Below are positions 41,701 to 59,344 of a DNA stretch of 64,000 nucleotides, piece after piece (the stretch's first letter is position 1; each line of letters starts with the position of its first letter). Both the position numbers and the translations under genes were made by a program. Under the pieces are notes generated by a model. That model ran no database searches. It worked only from the letters and a program-made list of their open reading frames with translations, and was not told the DNA's origin. This DNA comes from Syngnathus acus (lineage: Eukaryota > Chordata > Actinopteri > Syngnathiformes > Syngnathidae). The DNA lies in the NCBI RefSeq assembly GCF_901709675.1, contig NC_051088.1, positions 6,335,693 through 6,399,692 of the forward strand, in the 5' to 3' direction.

Positions 41701-44700
41701 CCAAGTTAACCTGAATAAGTCATGTTATGTTTTCATGTTTTTCCCATGAGTACATCCGCTCATCCATATTCCATACTGTGTATCCTGCACAGAGTCACGC
41801 CAAATTCATACCTTTCAGATATGGGAACCACTCCACAACCACTGGCCTTTTCCTGGCATAATATTTTGTTTGAATTATTGAAAAATAATTAGAAAAAAAA
41901 TCACAAACTGAGTGGTTGAAATCATTGTGGTGTAGTGTTGTGCCGAAGATGGCCTACATAAATAGAAAAAAGGTTTTTTTGAACAAAGACTGGAATAAGT
42001 AGAAGTACTGATTCAACTAAAAGTAGGGTACGGGAATGTACAAAATTAAATGACATTTTATTGTATATATGCATTGTGAATTAGGGTTATAGTTCCTATC
42101 TTTTATTACTTTAGTGCTTGTACTTAGAAGAAAATAAATATTGTTCCGTACTGTGTTATTGTTAAAGCACGACAAGCATTGACTGATTTTTTTTTTTTAT
42201 CAAAACATGTTTCCATAGCTTTGACAAGACAAAATTAAAAAAATTGTTTTTTTTATATATCAGTTACCTGCTTGTGTATTTAGCCTGGCAGAATATACAA
42301 CACATTTGCCCTGAATCATCATTGTAGCTGACAAAATTGAATTCTTATAAATAATGGCTATATCAAGTAAATATCTCTCTTTACCAAATTCATTTATCTT
42401 CCAGTTCAATTTCTGTATTACCATTTTTTTGTTACTTTTTGCTTCCCACCTGTGTTACTCCTTCTCACATCCTTTCTGAAGCCGCTACAGGTCCCTGCCA
42501 ATTAAATAAGTTTCTTGAAAGACAGTTTTTTTTCCAACAGCTGTACGGACATTAAACTAAATCATTAATTGATGTTTCTATGCATATCTGTCTATTTATT
42601 GTTTGTATTGTTGTGTGTTGGCACAGAGATGTGAGCATGCCATGTTGTACTGGAAACTAATTCCACCAACTTGTTGTGTGGTCATTAATAAATGAACCTG
42701 AATCTTTCCTCCTCTAATTCCGTCTCCTCCTTCTCCTTGTTCTCATGCAGGTGTATGCCTGGTCCTGGGCTGCATGATCTTTCCTGATGGGTGGGATGCC
42801 GAGGTCATCCGGGACATGTGCGGGGAGCATACGGGGAAGTACTCCCTGGGTGACTGCTCTGTACGCTGGGCCTACATGTTGGCCATCATGGGCATTCTCA
42901 ACGCTCTGGTCCTCTCCTTAATGGCCTTCGTCCTGGGCAACCGGCAAAATGATTTCTATCTGGACGACCTGCAGACTGACAACAAAGGTTAAGACGTGTT
43001 CCTTGCAATAACATACTGTGTATATACGTATATGAATATATTCCCAAATATGGAATCAAGGGAAGTCTTTTTCACCACCTCCACCATTCACAAAAGGACT
43101 GAGACAGTTGCTCTCATTTGCATTTAGGAAGGATAACCCCTTATAACATTTCCGTGCAACTTTGTTAAGGTGTGGCACAGGTCCCGAAGAAGAATGTATT
43201 GAATTCACACAAAAATCTTAAATATCACAGGCAATTAAGTAAAATACCAACTTTTCATTTTCCTTCCGTAAAAAAAATAAATAAATACTGCAGCTTACCA
43301 TCTTGTACTGTCAACTAAACAGGGTCCGACAATGAGCATACTGTTGGGCAACCATCAGCCAAGTTGTGATGGCTCTGCCAGAACCAGCACTGACTGAAAT
43401 AGAGACATGTGTAGTCTCAGGGGCCAAAATGTACTCAAGTAAAGGCCATCAAGGCCTAACAAAAAAATCACAATCAAGTAAGATCCATGGATGAAACAAA
43501 GAAGCGTGCATTCTCAATCACCAAAAGGCACACGTTTTTTGTATGTAGCGTCAGAGGGTCATCAAAAATCCACACTCTACACTCCTCAGTTAATAGGAAG
43601 TGTGATTTAAAACAATAATATAACAAAATATATAATTACATATGTAGACCTACCGGTGCATGAACTGCAGTAGTTAAGTGTGTGGACTCGGTAGCCAAAA
43701 TACATAAATAATAATAGCCATTAAAAAGGCAAGGTTATGTTGATTTCCTCACATTTATTTTATGATTATTTATTAAATTTGTACTGGTGACCGTGACCCT
43801 TGTGGTCCAACACTGTCACGTGGTAGCCCCAGACCATTGGACCGTTGGGAATGTCAGATCCCTTGTAATTAGCAATGACTATGTATCTTCTCTAAAATTC
43901 TTTGACGTCTTAAGCAGGCATATTTTTTCTCCACATTGTTTACATTTTAGATCATTTGAGTGAGAATTTCCTCACTTACATAGAAATAATAATTTAAGGG
44001 GGGGCACCCTGTGTTTTTACCGAAAACATTTGGAGAACCTGGGATTTGTGTGTCCTCAAGGGTGTTTCGCATTGTAGGCTCCACAGTATTTGAAGTGTTG
44101 TTAGGTTGACTTGTATATGATCAGATATAGAATGAAAATGCATATACCCATAATTTTAATTTAATGAGATGCAGATGAAAGAAATACAGCATAGTATAGT
44201 ATTTCCTGTTGATTTTCAGATTTGAAACAATTCACTCATTTTTTCATTGTAGTTTCAGTGCACCATTCAAAGGCTCTCCCTCAGTGCAACTCTGACAGTT
44301 TACACAAAGTTGCATCAGGACATTTGAATCCTTTTTGTTAAGCTGTGTGAAAGTGGACTATTGGAGGAAAGGAACGGAAGAAGAGAGACAAAAATGAATA
44401 GAACACCAAAAAGGAGAGTGAATCAGCTATAGAAGAAACAAACAGAGATAGCCAGGACATAATAGTGACTGTAATAGAGTGGACGTTGTAAGCTATAGCA
44501 GTAGATCGGGAGCAAGATGCAGTAAAACAGAAAGGTGGAAGAGGCTGAGACTGCAATATAAATGGGAGAATTGTGACATAAGATGTTTCACTTCTCCGAT
44601 GGATCTCTGATGGTTTCCATGGTAACTGGAGATATTCCAGTGCGTGGGCATGTCTTTCTCTTTTTATCTGATGAACCCCACTGACTGTGAGTTGTCGTCA

Positions 44701-46155
44701 TAGTTTTTTTTACACAACGAATGGATCCATTGCTTCATCAGCTGTGTACCCCCCCCCCCCCCCCTACTGCTTTTATATTCATAGAAAGTGAAATTGCCCT
44801 CTGGCTTAGCAGCAGTCAATAATAAGGAAAATGTAACTTCATTCACGTTAATAGAAAAAAAACAGCACTGAAAGGGAAGCATTTGAAGAGGAAACGAAGA
44901 AGAAATAAACATAAGCCGGCACATGCGGCCAACAAATGTCATCATTCAGCCGTAAACAATGACTTGGATGCTTAACTTAGACTTACATAAGCATAATGTT
45001 TTGCACGAGTATGCACTTTCTTCCACTTTTTGTTATTGCTTTCATGCCAACACTGTTGTCCTGTTTGTGTCTTTTCAGATTTTGCTGTGTCCAGGGTACG
45101 TAAGGAATTTTGCTTTGTCAGTTACATTTGCATGAAACACACACACACACACACACACACGCACTCACGCACACTCACTCACTCACTCACTCATATACAC
45201 CCACTCACACAATGTATCGCAATATAAGTGTGTGTAAATATGTAAATGTGGATATTGAACATGAACAGACCCCTTTAAAAAATAGATCATGTCGAATAAT
45301 TCATAAAAATACAAAAGGGTGATTAAACAAGTTTACGTTCTATAATCACCAAAATTTAACATTATTTTGAATTCACATTGGTCAAACCCACGCATCGAGA
45401 TCAAGATGCAAACAAATCATGTCAACACAAATTTCTTCTGTTTAAACAAAAAAAGCTTATTCAGGTTGTTCTCATTATCAACCTAATTAGAGTGCAATAT
45501 TATCATAGTACGTAATCTAAAAAAATTAATTCTCTTGAGAAGAGGTATTGCTGTGATATTGCCATTTGTCATTTCCCCTCTGTGCATAATGTGAAAAAGT
45601 GCGTGCGTGTGTAGGGGGGTGGGCTACTGAAAGGAGTTTAATACAGGTATTTCCCTGGCTCCAAAATAATGAATTCCCTGAATGCCAAAGAGTTTAATTT
45701 CATGGCAAATTAAGCAGATAAAAGGACTGGAGCAAGTTGTGAATTTGTCTTTGGTAGCTTTACACGGGAAGGCTCAGTTGGTGGTACAAAGAGACGCCAG
45801 TGCAGGGATAGGCACCACAAAGAATGTTGAACAGAATATCCAAGAGTCGCCAAATCAACCATCTGGTATGTTCTTTGAAAAGCATGCAATACATGAGCCA
45901 TCTCAAGTTACATTTGCTCTATGTCCCATCGGCCACGGCAACCGTCACAGGCAACGGCAGAGCTGGGAATTAAATAATTGGGTGCCTGACATCTAAAATT
46001 TAATTACAATATGTGTTATGACAAAGATTATATGAATAATATAATCATTCATTTGTTGACTACTTCATGTTGTGCGTGTTTTTTTGTTGTTTTAATTTTA
46101 GATTGAGGTTCGGGATAGAAGAGAGCCAAGGTACGGGGTCCAACGTCTTCACTGA
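27984..46155 (+). CDS. lhfpl4: LHFPL tetraspan family gene, lhfpl4-like (GARLH4), split over four or five exons
   Basis: Exons: 27,984-28,398; 42,751-42,987; 45,079-45,095; and 46,102-46,155 (or 46,102-46,130 joined to 46,251-46,278). The first two give 217 residues in perfect phase. The N-terminus MLPSQEASK and segments [43 protein letters not shown] and [14 protein letters not shown] are LHFPL3/4 signatures. Four hydrophobic segments lie near residues 23-45, 97-121, 134-150 and 180-203. Asp-Phe after NK at the exon 2/3 junction matches LHFPL4, not LHFPL3. In mammals LHFPL4 binds GABA-A receptor gamma2 and neuroligin-2 at inhibitory synapses; that role is carried over by family knowledge. 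Expected length is about 240 residues against 247 in human. The 3' exons are the uncertain part. Confidence 0.85.
29565..29930 (+). mobile_element. Tc1/mariner relic, internally deleted
   Basis: A terminal-repeat-like start (CCCTCTATAATTATTCATAC then CTGGTTAAGATGTGTT) is followed about 90 bp later by the C-terminal transposase, readable in one frame. It contains [19 protein letters not shown], then [13 protein letters not shown] and [11 protein letters not shown]. The conserved [10 protein letters not shown] includes the final catalytic-region motif, but the DNA-binding domain and most of the core are deleted. No matching right-hand inverted repeat was found, so the 3' end is also lost. It lies in lhfpl4 intron 1, in the same orientation as the gene. 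Confidence 0.82.
34356..34460 (-). repeat. SINE 3'-end fragment
   Basis: CATCCATCCATG, TCTGAACCGCTTATCC, GAGGGTCGCAGGTGTGCTGG and TGAATTGGTCGTCAGCCAAT match the tail half of the family, minus-oriented and truncated. Confidence 0.78.
35421..35468. repeat. GA microsatellite
   Basis: AGAGAGAGACAGCAAG precedes more than 30 bp of GA. Confidence 0.95.
35691..35732. repeat. GT microsatellite
   Basis: About 40 bp of GT with one GC interruption. Confidence 0.95.
37655..37740 (-). repeat. SINE 5'-half fragment
   Basis: AACATGCAAACTCCACACAG and GTGAGGCGACGTGCTAACCA match the head and body of the SINE family read on the minus strand. Confidence 0.75.
37825..37905 (+). repeat. SINE 3'-half fragment
   Basis: CTGGCAGCCTGTCCAG, CCCCAAGTCAGCTAGTACAG and GCACCAGCTCA resemble the second half of the family. 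The copy is highly diverged. Confidence 0.55.
39848..40240 (+). repeat. tRNA-derived SINE, complete, with GGAT tail
   Basis: This is the best reference copy in the window. The head has box A (TGGTGCACTGG) and box B (GGTTTGATTCC) about 35 bp apart, spaced as in a tRNA gene. The body follows, then CCTGCGATTGGCTGGCAACC and GATAGGCTCCAGCACACCCG, and the end is 12 GGAT units (40,192-40,240). The tail likely grew from a short template repeat. It sits in intron 1 of lhfpl4 in sense orientation. Confidence 0.92.
40978..41098 (+). repeat. SINE 3'-end fragment with short GGAT tail
   Basis: GTCCAGGGTGTACTCCGCGT, CGCCCAAAGTCAGATCGGAT and AATGAATGGATGG match the tail half of the family. Confidence 0.72.
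42751..42987 (+). CDS. lhfpl4: lhfpl4 coding exon 2
   Basis: Residues 139-217: third span ([11 protein letters not shown]), second extracellular loop with Cys residues in [17 protein letters not shown], fourth span, and cytosolic [17 protein letters not shown]. The acceptor is TCTCATGCAG and the donor G|GTTAAG. If the donor is ignored, the frame stops one codon later (NKG then stop), so an unspliced form would still end cleanly. Confidence 0.93.
44749..44764. repeat. Poly-C homopolymer, 16 bp
   Basis: An uninterrupted run of 16 C in intron 2 of lhfpl4. This run is prone to assembly length error. Confidence 0.95.
45079..45095 (+). CDS. lhfpl4: lhfpl4 candidate microexon 3 (17 nt)
   Basis: The strong acceptor TGTCTTTTCAG at 45,068-45,078 is followed by ATTTTGCTGTGTCCAGG and the donor GTACGTAAG. 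The phase joins exon 2 exactly (AAG|AT reads as Lys-Asp) and adds DFAVSR. LHFPL4 continues with Asp-Phe at this place in mammals, which supports the exon. If the donor is not used, the frame reads on into a CA repeat and ends at 45,227. Confidence 0.65.
45138..45210. repeat. CA and ACTC microsatellite
   Basis: ACAC units are followed by GCACTCAC and ACTC units, directly downstream of microexon 3. Confidence 0.93.
46102..46155 (+). CDS. lhfpl4: lhfpl4 candidate terminal exon
   Basis: The acceptor TTTAATTTTAG at 46,091-46,101 is in phase with microexon 3. The frame adds [17 protein letters not shown] and stops at 46,153-46,155, giving 240 residues. Alternatively a donor at 46,131 (AAG|GTACGG) joins a second exon at 46,251, which follows a very strong pyrimidine tract. 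That adds SDQDINQCQ and stops at 46,278, giving 241 residues. I cannot tell which is used, and homology to mammalian tails is not visible. Confidence 0.45.
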   Translation: MEVRDRREPRYGVQRLH

Positions 46156-49100
46156 GGACAACGATCACATTGGACATCTTCTCTTCTTCTACTATTCCTC
46201 TCTGTTTCGCTTTTACTTCCTCTTCTCTGTTTTTTTCTTCTTCTTTCCAGTGATCAGGATATTAACCAATGTCAATAGACACCAAGTGTACAGGAGTATG
46301 TAAGATAATACAAAAAAAAACAAAAATCAACAACAAAGTCATTGGGATAAACTATATTTTGGAAAAACAGAAAAAACTAAACGTCTGTACAGTGAATTGA
46401 AGACTTGACTTTGTCAACAAATACATTAAGAGGAATTGATTTTTTGTGAGAAACTCTTAATATGAGGAACCACCTTGTCTGTAGACTTATTTACCATAAT
46501 TTTGCAACTCACTGTGCATTTTTGTACACATCTTCATGAATGACAAATGAGAGTCCCTGTAGAGTAGTTGGATTTTAAGCCTTTCTTTTAAAATCTCAAT
46601 TCTTAAACTAGTCTTGGCCATCAAGTGCACGGTGCAATTGGAGTTTGTAATTCCATAATACTTTCATCTGATTATGTTTACGTTTCCAATCAATGTGAGG
46701 CTAAAAGCGCTCACTGGACAACTGTGCCTGCAGTTTTCCCAGGTAACATTGATCAACGCCAAAAGCTGCAAGAGTCAGCACAACATAAAAGTACTGCATC
46801 ATTAATAAAGGCAGTGACAAATTACAGATTTTAGGGTACTACCCTTCTTGAATAGGTATCCTTTAAAAATATTTTAAGAAATGGTTTATAGCCTGATCAT
46901 TGATCAGTTAAAGGTAAGGACACCTTTGCCTCTTTGCTTGTTGTAGAAAGTAGTAAAGATAATGTCAAGACTTCATAAAATATATCACAACGAGGCTCAA
47001 ATTTTGCCTGATCAGGAAGCATTACTCAAATGAAAAATAGCAAGCATTTTAATATTGTCAAATAGCAGGCCTACACGCATTGTAAAAAGTACTTTATAAG
47101 CCGTAATTGATGTTTGATTAAAACTGTCTTCATTTGACAATTATAAATTCACATTTATTGTAATAATTACCACCAAAAGTAAAAGTGTTTGAATTCTTCA
47201 TTAACCTTTATAATCCCACCCTATCGTAAAGGGCTTCTGATTCAAGAATCACGGGGGTCGTACTGACTATACACTTCCTTACACATGGTAGCATTCATAA
47301 AATTAGCTTTACCTAATGTATTTTGGAAAACGACTTCTTTATATTTTACTGAAATTCCTACACAGAAATTCCTTAGTCACCCCCCCACCCAATTGTTCAG
47401 AAGGTCATGAGTCATTCATAAGAGAGCAAAGAAAATTGACTACAATGCATTTTATTTGAAATTAAAAAAAAAAGATATAGCTTATTTATTGTAAATCTTT
47501 AAAAATATGTTGACAGTATTTTGCTATTTTTCTAGCAAAATGCAGCCAGACATTCACAATTTTCTTAGTTTCAACTGAATTCACATTATTTAAAATTATT
47601 TTACTTCATCATTGGTGCAATTTGTGCATGTTAATTGGTGGACACTCGTTTCACTGTACAATAAAATTAGGCGTTTTTGTTCAATTTCCCACTAATTCCC
47701 GATGAGCAGATATTTTCTATCGAGCAATCTTACCAATTTGTGTCTATTTGTCAAGTTGTTTTCTGTTATTTACACTAGATGTTCTTATTTGAACAAACAA
47801 GTCCAACACTCACAAAAGTGCTGTCACACGACACCAGAACAGGACTAAGAAAGAATCCCATCTCAGTGTCTTTTGGGAATTTTGTCATTAAGCTTCATGC
47901 ATTACGCATGAATACTGGATTTGCACCTTTATCAGGATCTACAGTAGAAAGAAAGAAGACGTAACGTCATTGATGAAGGTATTCCTAGAATTCCAAACAA
48001 ATGATGAGCTTTGTACTACATACGTTGCTACATTGCTGCTCCAATAAACATGTAGCTCCTGTTTTTGCTGCACCAGCAACATGTGAATGCCATTTCAAAC
48101 ATGTAACTGTCAGGTCATATTGGGTAGAATGGCTCAGTTGTAGGAACCATGGCGAAAGTAGGCCTTTGTTAAATACACTGGACCCTTGGGGCTTGCACGA
48201 TTGAATAAAACATAAATGGAAATTGAGCTGAAATAAAAGTCTAAAAGTAAAAATGTACATACAGGAAACAAAGCATCGGGCTATTATTGACATTCGGCAA
48301 AAAGGACAATAGCAAGACCAACAAAAACTAAAACTGAATACAAAAATGAGGTTACCTACAGTATAGATTATGAGACCCGTTGCTAGCGGTATTCCTTGAA
48401 CACAAGTTAACCGAATAAAAAGTGACGACATCTAAGCTGAGGCTGGCATTAATAAATCAACCACATTACTGGAAACTATCCATTTTTGTGAATTCCTTTG
48501 TCAAAACATTTTAAAATCAACACAACAAAGGTTGAACAGTCTCCCGGAAGCAATTGTGTTCAAGTTCTGAAGGTCCACTGTACTTAAAGGGGCAAATGTT
48601 TGCTTTCACACCGATTTTAGACTTCATTTTAATTGCGTAGCATACAGCTGATTGCTAACATCTTTAGGTGGGTTGGTATTTTCTAACCTCTGACACCTGC
48701 GGGTTTGTCTGACAAGGCTTCAAAACCAGTGGGACATGTTTACTCAAGACACCAATTTCAAACATGAGTCACACTCAAGCCTCCTCTGCAGGAACACGTT
48801 GTATGCATCCTCTGACCTTGCTTTATGCAGTCCAGGTACAGTCATGAGCAGATAGCTAGACGTGTGGTTATTTTTGGACGCTTGCTAGCTAACTCTCAGG
48901 AAGCTGTGTCCACAGCACTGTATTAACGGCTCAAATAAGTGCGTCTTGCAAACGCACCGATGTGGTACGGTTCCTTTTGACACGTTTGGAGTGACTACTC
49001 TGGGTTTACAAGCTGGGCCAAGCAGGCAATATGAAAATAGCCCTTATGCTGAATCTAATGATGCTGTCACACTCACGATTTTCGCCTCATCAACCATTGC

Positions 49101-50325
49101 GGTGCCAAGCCTTGATTTGAAACCACCGATGAACTGTGTGCAAACCATTGTTGTAATATGTAAAGGCAGGTTGACGTAGAAATGTGGGGTCATTATTTTT
49201 TCTTTCTTTAGACTTTTTAGACAATTCGTCCACAATGCAGACACCTAAGCATGGACACGTTCCATCTCAAATTCTTTGCATAGAAAAGGTGATAATGTGT
49301 CTTGATAGGTAATATATATCAGGATTTTCTTACCCTCTTCTCATTTGGGAATACTTTTATGGATACACTATGTCTTTCATGAAACAAACGACAAAAATCT
49401 TCTAAGGGAGTGAACAAAAACTCGAAAGAGGCTAATGTTCGGACCTCCAAGCGTCGTTGGCCGCACGTTGGCCGGTCAAGGCTCCACTTTTTCCAATCCT
49501 GAGGAGTCGGCGCCAAACCGAAATAAACCTTAACAAGGAACTGACGCTATCTTAACCCTGATGAGCACATCTTTCTACTACTCCAGGTGCCTCTAAGAAC
49601 TCTTGATCCAGATGTGGTGCAGAACCAGCAAAACAAGTAGTGACACTGTAGGTTTTTTTTTCTACTAAAAGACTAAGACACTCCTACTGAGCGCCCATTT
49701 GTCGCAAGGTGGATCTGACTCAGAAATTGGGGTCCATTCAGTTTGGAGTCAAGCAAAGATGTCCCACCTGATTATTTACTTTAATTTGGGGGCAAAGGTT
49801 TGTCTACTTTGAATTAAATAACTTCATCTTAAATTCAAAGACAGAAAGATGCGTCAAAGGGGGAAAAGCATTTTCTGATACCCCCAAATATTTGCTGACC
49901 ATGTAAATGTCATTGAACTGTTTTGTCATGCAATACCATGTATAAAGACATCTTTTTGGGAGGGGGTGGGTGAGGTACGGGGCAATGATGACTAACGTCC
50001 GGTGATTTATGTTCTGATTTCTGTTGACTTTTGTGTTCATTCTTGAAATGTTGCCAAACTATCATGTATTACATGAGAAGAAAAAAATATTTAGTTTTGC
50101 TTTTTCTAAAAAAATGCTGTGTTACAAAATGATTCTATGAGCATATTTGTCAGCAAGTTTGTTTGATTAATGTGTTGCTCTATCTTTAGCTTTAGGTTAA
50201 GGTTTCCATTTGTTGTATTTTCCTATGATGGTTGTCGTTGTGTCACAACAAGATCATTTTCTCAATTAATTTCGCTGAGTTCTCGATGGACTTCTAACAC
50301 CCCTAAAATGCAATTTTTGAAAGAC

Positions 50326-50377
50326 AGACAAAGAGAGAGAGACAGAGAGGGAGAGGAAGAGAGAGAGAGAGAAAGAA
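50326..50377. repeat. GA-rich simple repeat
   Basis: AGACAGACAAAGAGAGAGAG and following GA units. Confidence 0.9.
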
Positions 50378-51334
50378 ATCAATTTGAGAATTTACTTTAT
50401 CATCAAAAAAGTCTGAAATTGGTTTTGTTGCTTTTCATGGTTTATGCTGATTTTGATTTGGAAGTTATATTGTCTAATTAATTCCTAGATGTGAATAGTA
50501 TTACAACTCACTATGACAATTTCTGTTACTCAAACACATTTTGAGAGGGTCGAATAAAAAATATTTTACATTCAAAACAACTGCTTCCTTTGTGTAAGGC
50601 TGCGATGCAGCCCTTTTACTGGGCATTTTGGTCAATCACAGAAGTAAAAGGCATGCTTAACATTTGTTAGCCTATAATGTACAAAAACAAGCAAACACAT
50701 TGACGAATGAAAAGCCACAATTAAATGATTTTTGAAATGAATTTCACAAGAAGTGCTGAAAATTACAATTTCTTACTGAAGTTAAGAAATAATATCAATT
50801 TTTTTGTTCATAAATATTTGAAATTTCCAAGTAAAATATATAAAGGAGTGTCTTACTAAATGGTGTCCCTCTCCTCTATCTGCCTATCTCATATTGTAAT
50901 TTGTAATTGTTTTAATGTTTCATATGTGAAGTCAATAAGTAAAAGCATTAAAGGCAAAAAAATATATATTTATAGAAGAAATTGACAACTCTCGATCACA
51001 TTAGGAATAAACACAACATCCCCAGTGGTTCTTACAAATATATTGTTGGTTTTAGGAATATATGTATAATGCTACATTGTAAAAACAGAACATTATTATT
51101 TTCTAAAAGCAAACTTTTTTGTAATTTAGCGCTTTGTAGTGGATTGCTTTTGATAGCCCAAGTCAATCCTGCGTCAAGAACAATATTAAGGTCATGGCAG
51201 GTGTATTTTCATCTTCATGCAGCAAATTGAGGTGGATTTGAACAAGAGACTGTCATTTACATCCGCAGCAGAGCATCCAGTTCTGTGGGTGAGTCACAAA
51301 ACCCAAAATATCTCAACACGTAGACATGCGCACG

Positions 51335-51462
<128 letters not shown>

Positions 51463-51854
51463 TACTGAGAGGGTGGCATAGGCTAAGAGCGCCAGCCACT
51501 GTGTGAATCCTGTGAATATTGTCCAGTTAAACGTCTGTTAATCATCAGTGGCTCTTTCCTGTGTGGTCTCACTCTCGCAACCACCACACTTGGTTAAATA
51601 TCAGCAAGTAGCAACATTAAATTGTATATTTAATTCAGCCATGTTGGTGAGTGTATGTGCGTGCAATCTATTCCACGTTTGTACTTATGATGATCTATGG
51701 CAATTAAATGCATCACTCAAATGTAAGCATAATAAACCACCAGACTCTTTATTAGCTCCAGCTCACCCACCATTTTAATGATGACAAGCATGATAGAAAA
51801 ACAATGGATTGAAGAACATTTCTCCCATTAAGTCCAAAAGGTAGCCAAAGTATC

Positions 51855-51920
51855 TATATGATATGATATAATATGACATAATATGATATATAATATAATA
51901 TATGATATGATATATCAATA
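51855..51920. repeat. ATATG/ATAAT AT-rich tandem tract
   Basis: Irregular repeats of ATATGATATGATATA and ATAATATGA. Confidence 0.85.
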
Positions 51921-53321
51921 GGGGCATCTTGGGCAAAATTGATATTTTATTTGCTTGCTCATGAGCAAATAGCTCATTCGAAAACAAATGTCAGAAATGT
52001 TTTTTTTTCTTGCTCTTTCTGTCGCTCGTTCTCTCTGCCTTTCTTAAAAGTGATGTGAGACTATAAATGCCATCCAGTGTCAACCGGCCCATCACAAGGA
52101 ATTTACTGGAGTTGACTCAACAGTCACAGGAGATTAAAGCAGGTGAACCTCAGAATAAAATCACATTTGCATTTTCAGGCGAGTAGAAGGCTGGAAAGGT
52201 GTGCAGGGAAGGACATGTTTTGTCATTGGTGACTTTTTTTATTAAATGTTACCACCAATGAGTAATGATCTTTAGTGTTAATGTTTGCTTCCTGAAAGAA
52301 GCTTCCATATACCACATAAAAGTTAAGTTTCGTTTTTTGTTTTCCTTGTTTGTTTGTTTTTTGCACTATTAGCAATCACAATGTACTACTTTTTTGTCTC
52401 CCTAAAAAGATTAAACGAATCAACAGTTGCCTTGCGACATTACGTTTGGACGATACTGACCAAGTACAATGGAGTATTCATAAACAAACAAATAAATAAT
52501 AATGCCGTGTGAACAACCGGAACATAGATGCAACTTTGGAAAGGAGAACATAGTAGGCTGGTATGAGATAAAAAAAAACCAAATTATTCTTTGTGGAAAT
52601 ATAAATACTACTAAACTTTGATGTGAATAAGGTTGTAATTTTAAAGAAAACTGAAAACTTAAGTAAATGAAGTCATAACGTTTTTTTTAGATAAAGGTAG
52701 TAGTTTCTTATGAGTCTGAAAATGTAATCTCACCAGTCAACAAAATTGTAAATTTTGAGAGAGAAAAATATCTGATCAAGCAAATTAAAACACTCCTGTG
52801 GATCAAGCTCGAAGCTCGAGTTGCAGGCTGTAGGACCTTTTGTTTGTAAGAAAATATTCTACTGGTTTTTGACCCATAAACTCAAACTATACTAGATTAC
52901 CCCATTTCATTGGTACTTTGTTTGGTTCTCACGTCTGTGTTCATTTAAGGTCAAGCACTACAAGGGGATTTGTTCAGAAGAGGCTGTGACAGACGAGGCC
53001 GTGTTATTGCCACAACTTTGGCTCCTACTGCTTTGCGTGAGTAGCCTACATCATTCACTTCAGGTTATATGAATTGATTCTACTTTGTTATATAAGTAGT
53101 CTTATTCATGGCGGCTGGTTCTCGGTGAGCTTCCTCTGTGACATGGCCACATCTCACCTCCTGGCCTAGAAATCTTTTTCCATTTAAAATACTCACTGCC
53201 ACAACAGAGAATAGTGGAAAAAACAATGTACACATATATGATAATCACGATCAACATTTTGGGAGGTTGTTTTAAAAACATATATAAAATCATATTAACG
53301 TTTGTTAACTGGTGATGAAAC

Positions 53322-53423
53322 TGGATGGATGGATGGATGGATGGATGGATGGATGGATGGATGGATGGATGGATGGATGGATGGATGGATGGATGGATGG
53401 ATGGATGGATGGATGGATGGATG
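53322..53423. repeat. GGAT microsatellite, about 25 units
   Basis: 102 bp of TGGA/GGAT with no interruption, about 145 bp past the SRPK stop codon and so probably in its 3' UTR. It may be an expanded SINE tail, but no SINE body is attached. Confidence 0.95.
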
Positions 53424-53567
53424 CATTATATCAGATTATTAGTGTGAGTCGAGTTTGCAATGGCGAAGAAATGTGCTAAATCTGACATTGGCCTAACGTC
53501 ACCATTACGAATCTGCCATCAAGTCTGTGAGAGCTTGTGGAAGTGCTGGTCTTTCCAGCCAGTTACA

Positions 53568-59332
<5,765 letters not shown>

Positions 59333-59344
59333 CCTGTCCGACCT

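Larger units (their letters stand above)
28399..42750 (+). other. lhfpl4: lhfpl4 intron 1 (14.4 kb)
   Basis: The intron begins GTAAGC and ends TCTCATGCAG. It contains a Tc1/mariner relic (29,565), GA and GT microsatellites (35.4-35.7 kb) and SINE pieces at 34.4, 37.7, 37.8, 39.8 and 41.0 kb. I see no additional LHFPL exon or nested gene. The 153- and 155-codon frames at 37,252 and 39,855 are composition or SINE artefacts. Confidence 0.8.

Noticed and set aside
45682-45996. 104-codon frame in lhfpl4 intron 3
   Set aside because: No recognisable motif and no acceptor/donor pair in phase with the gene.
47985-48431. 148-codon minus-strand frame
   Set aside because: Composition and hydrophobicity look random; no family motif or splice context.
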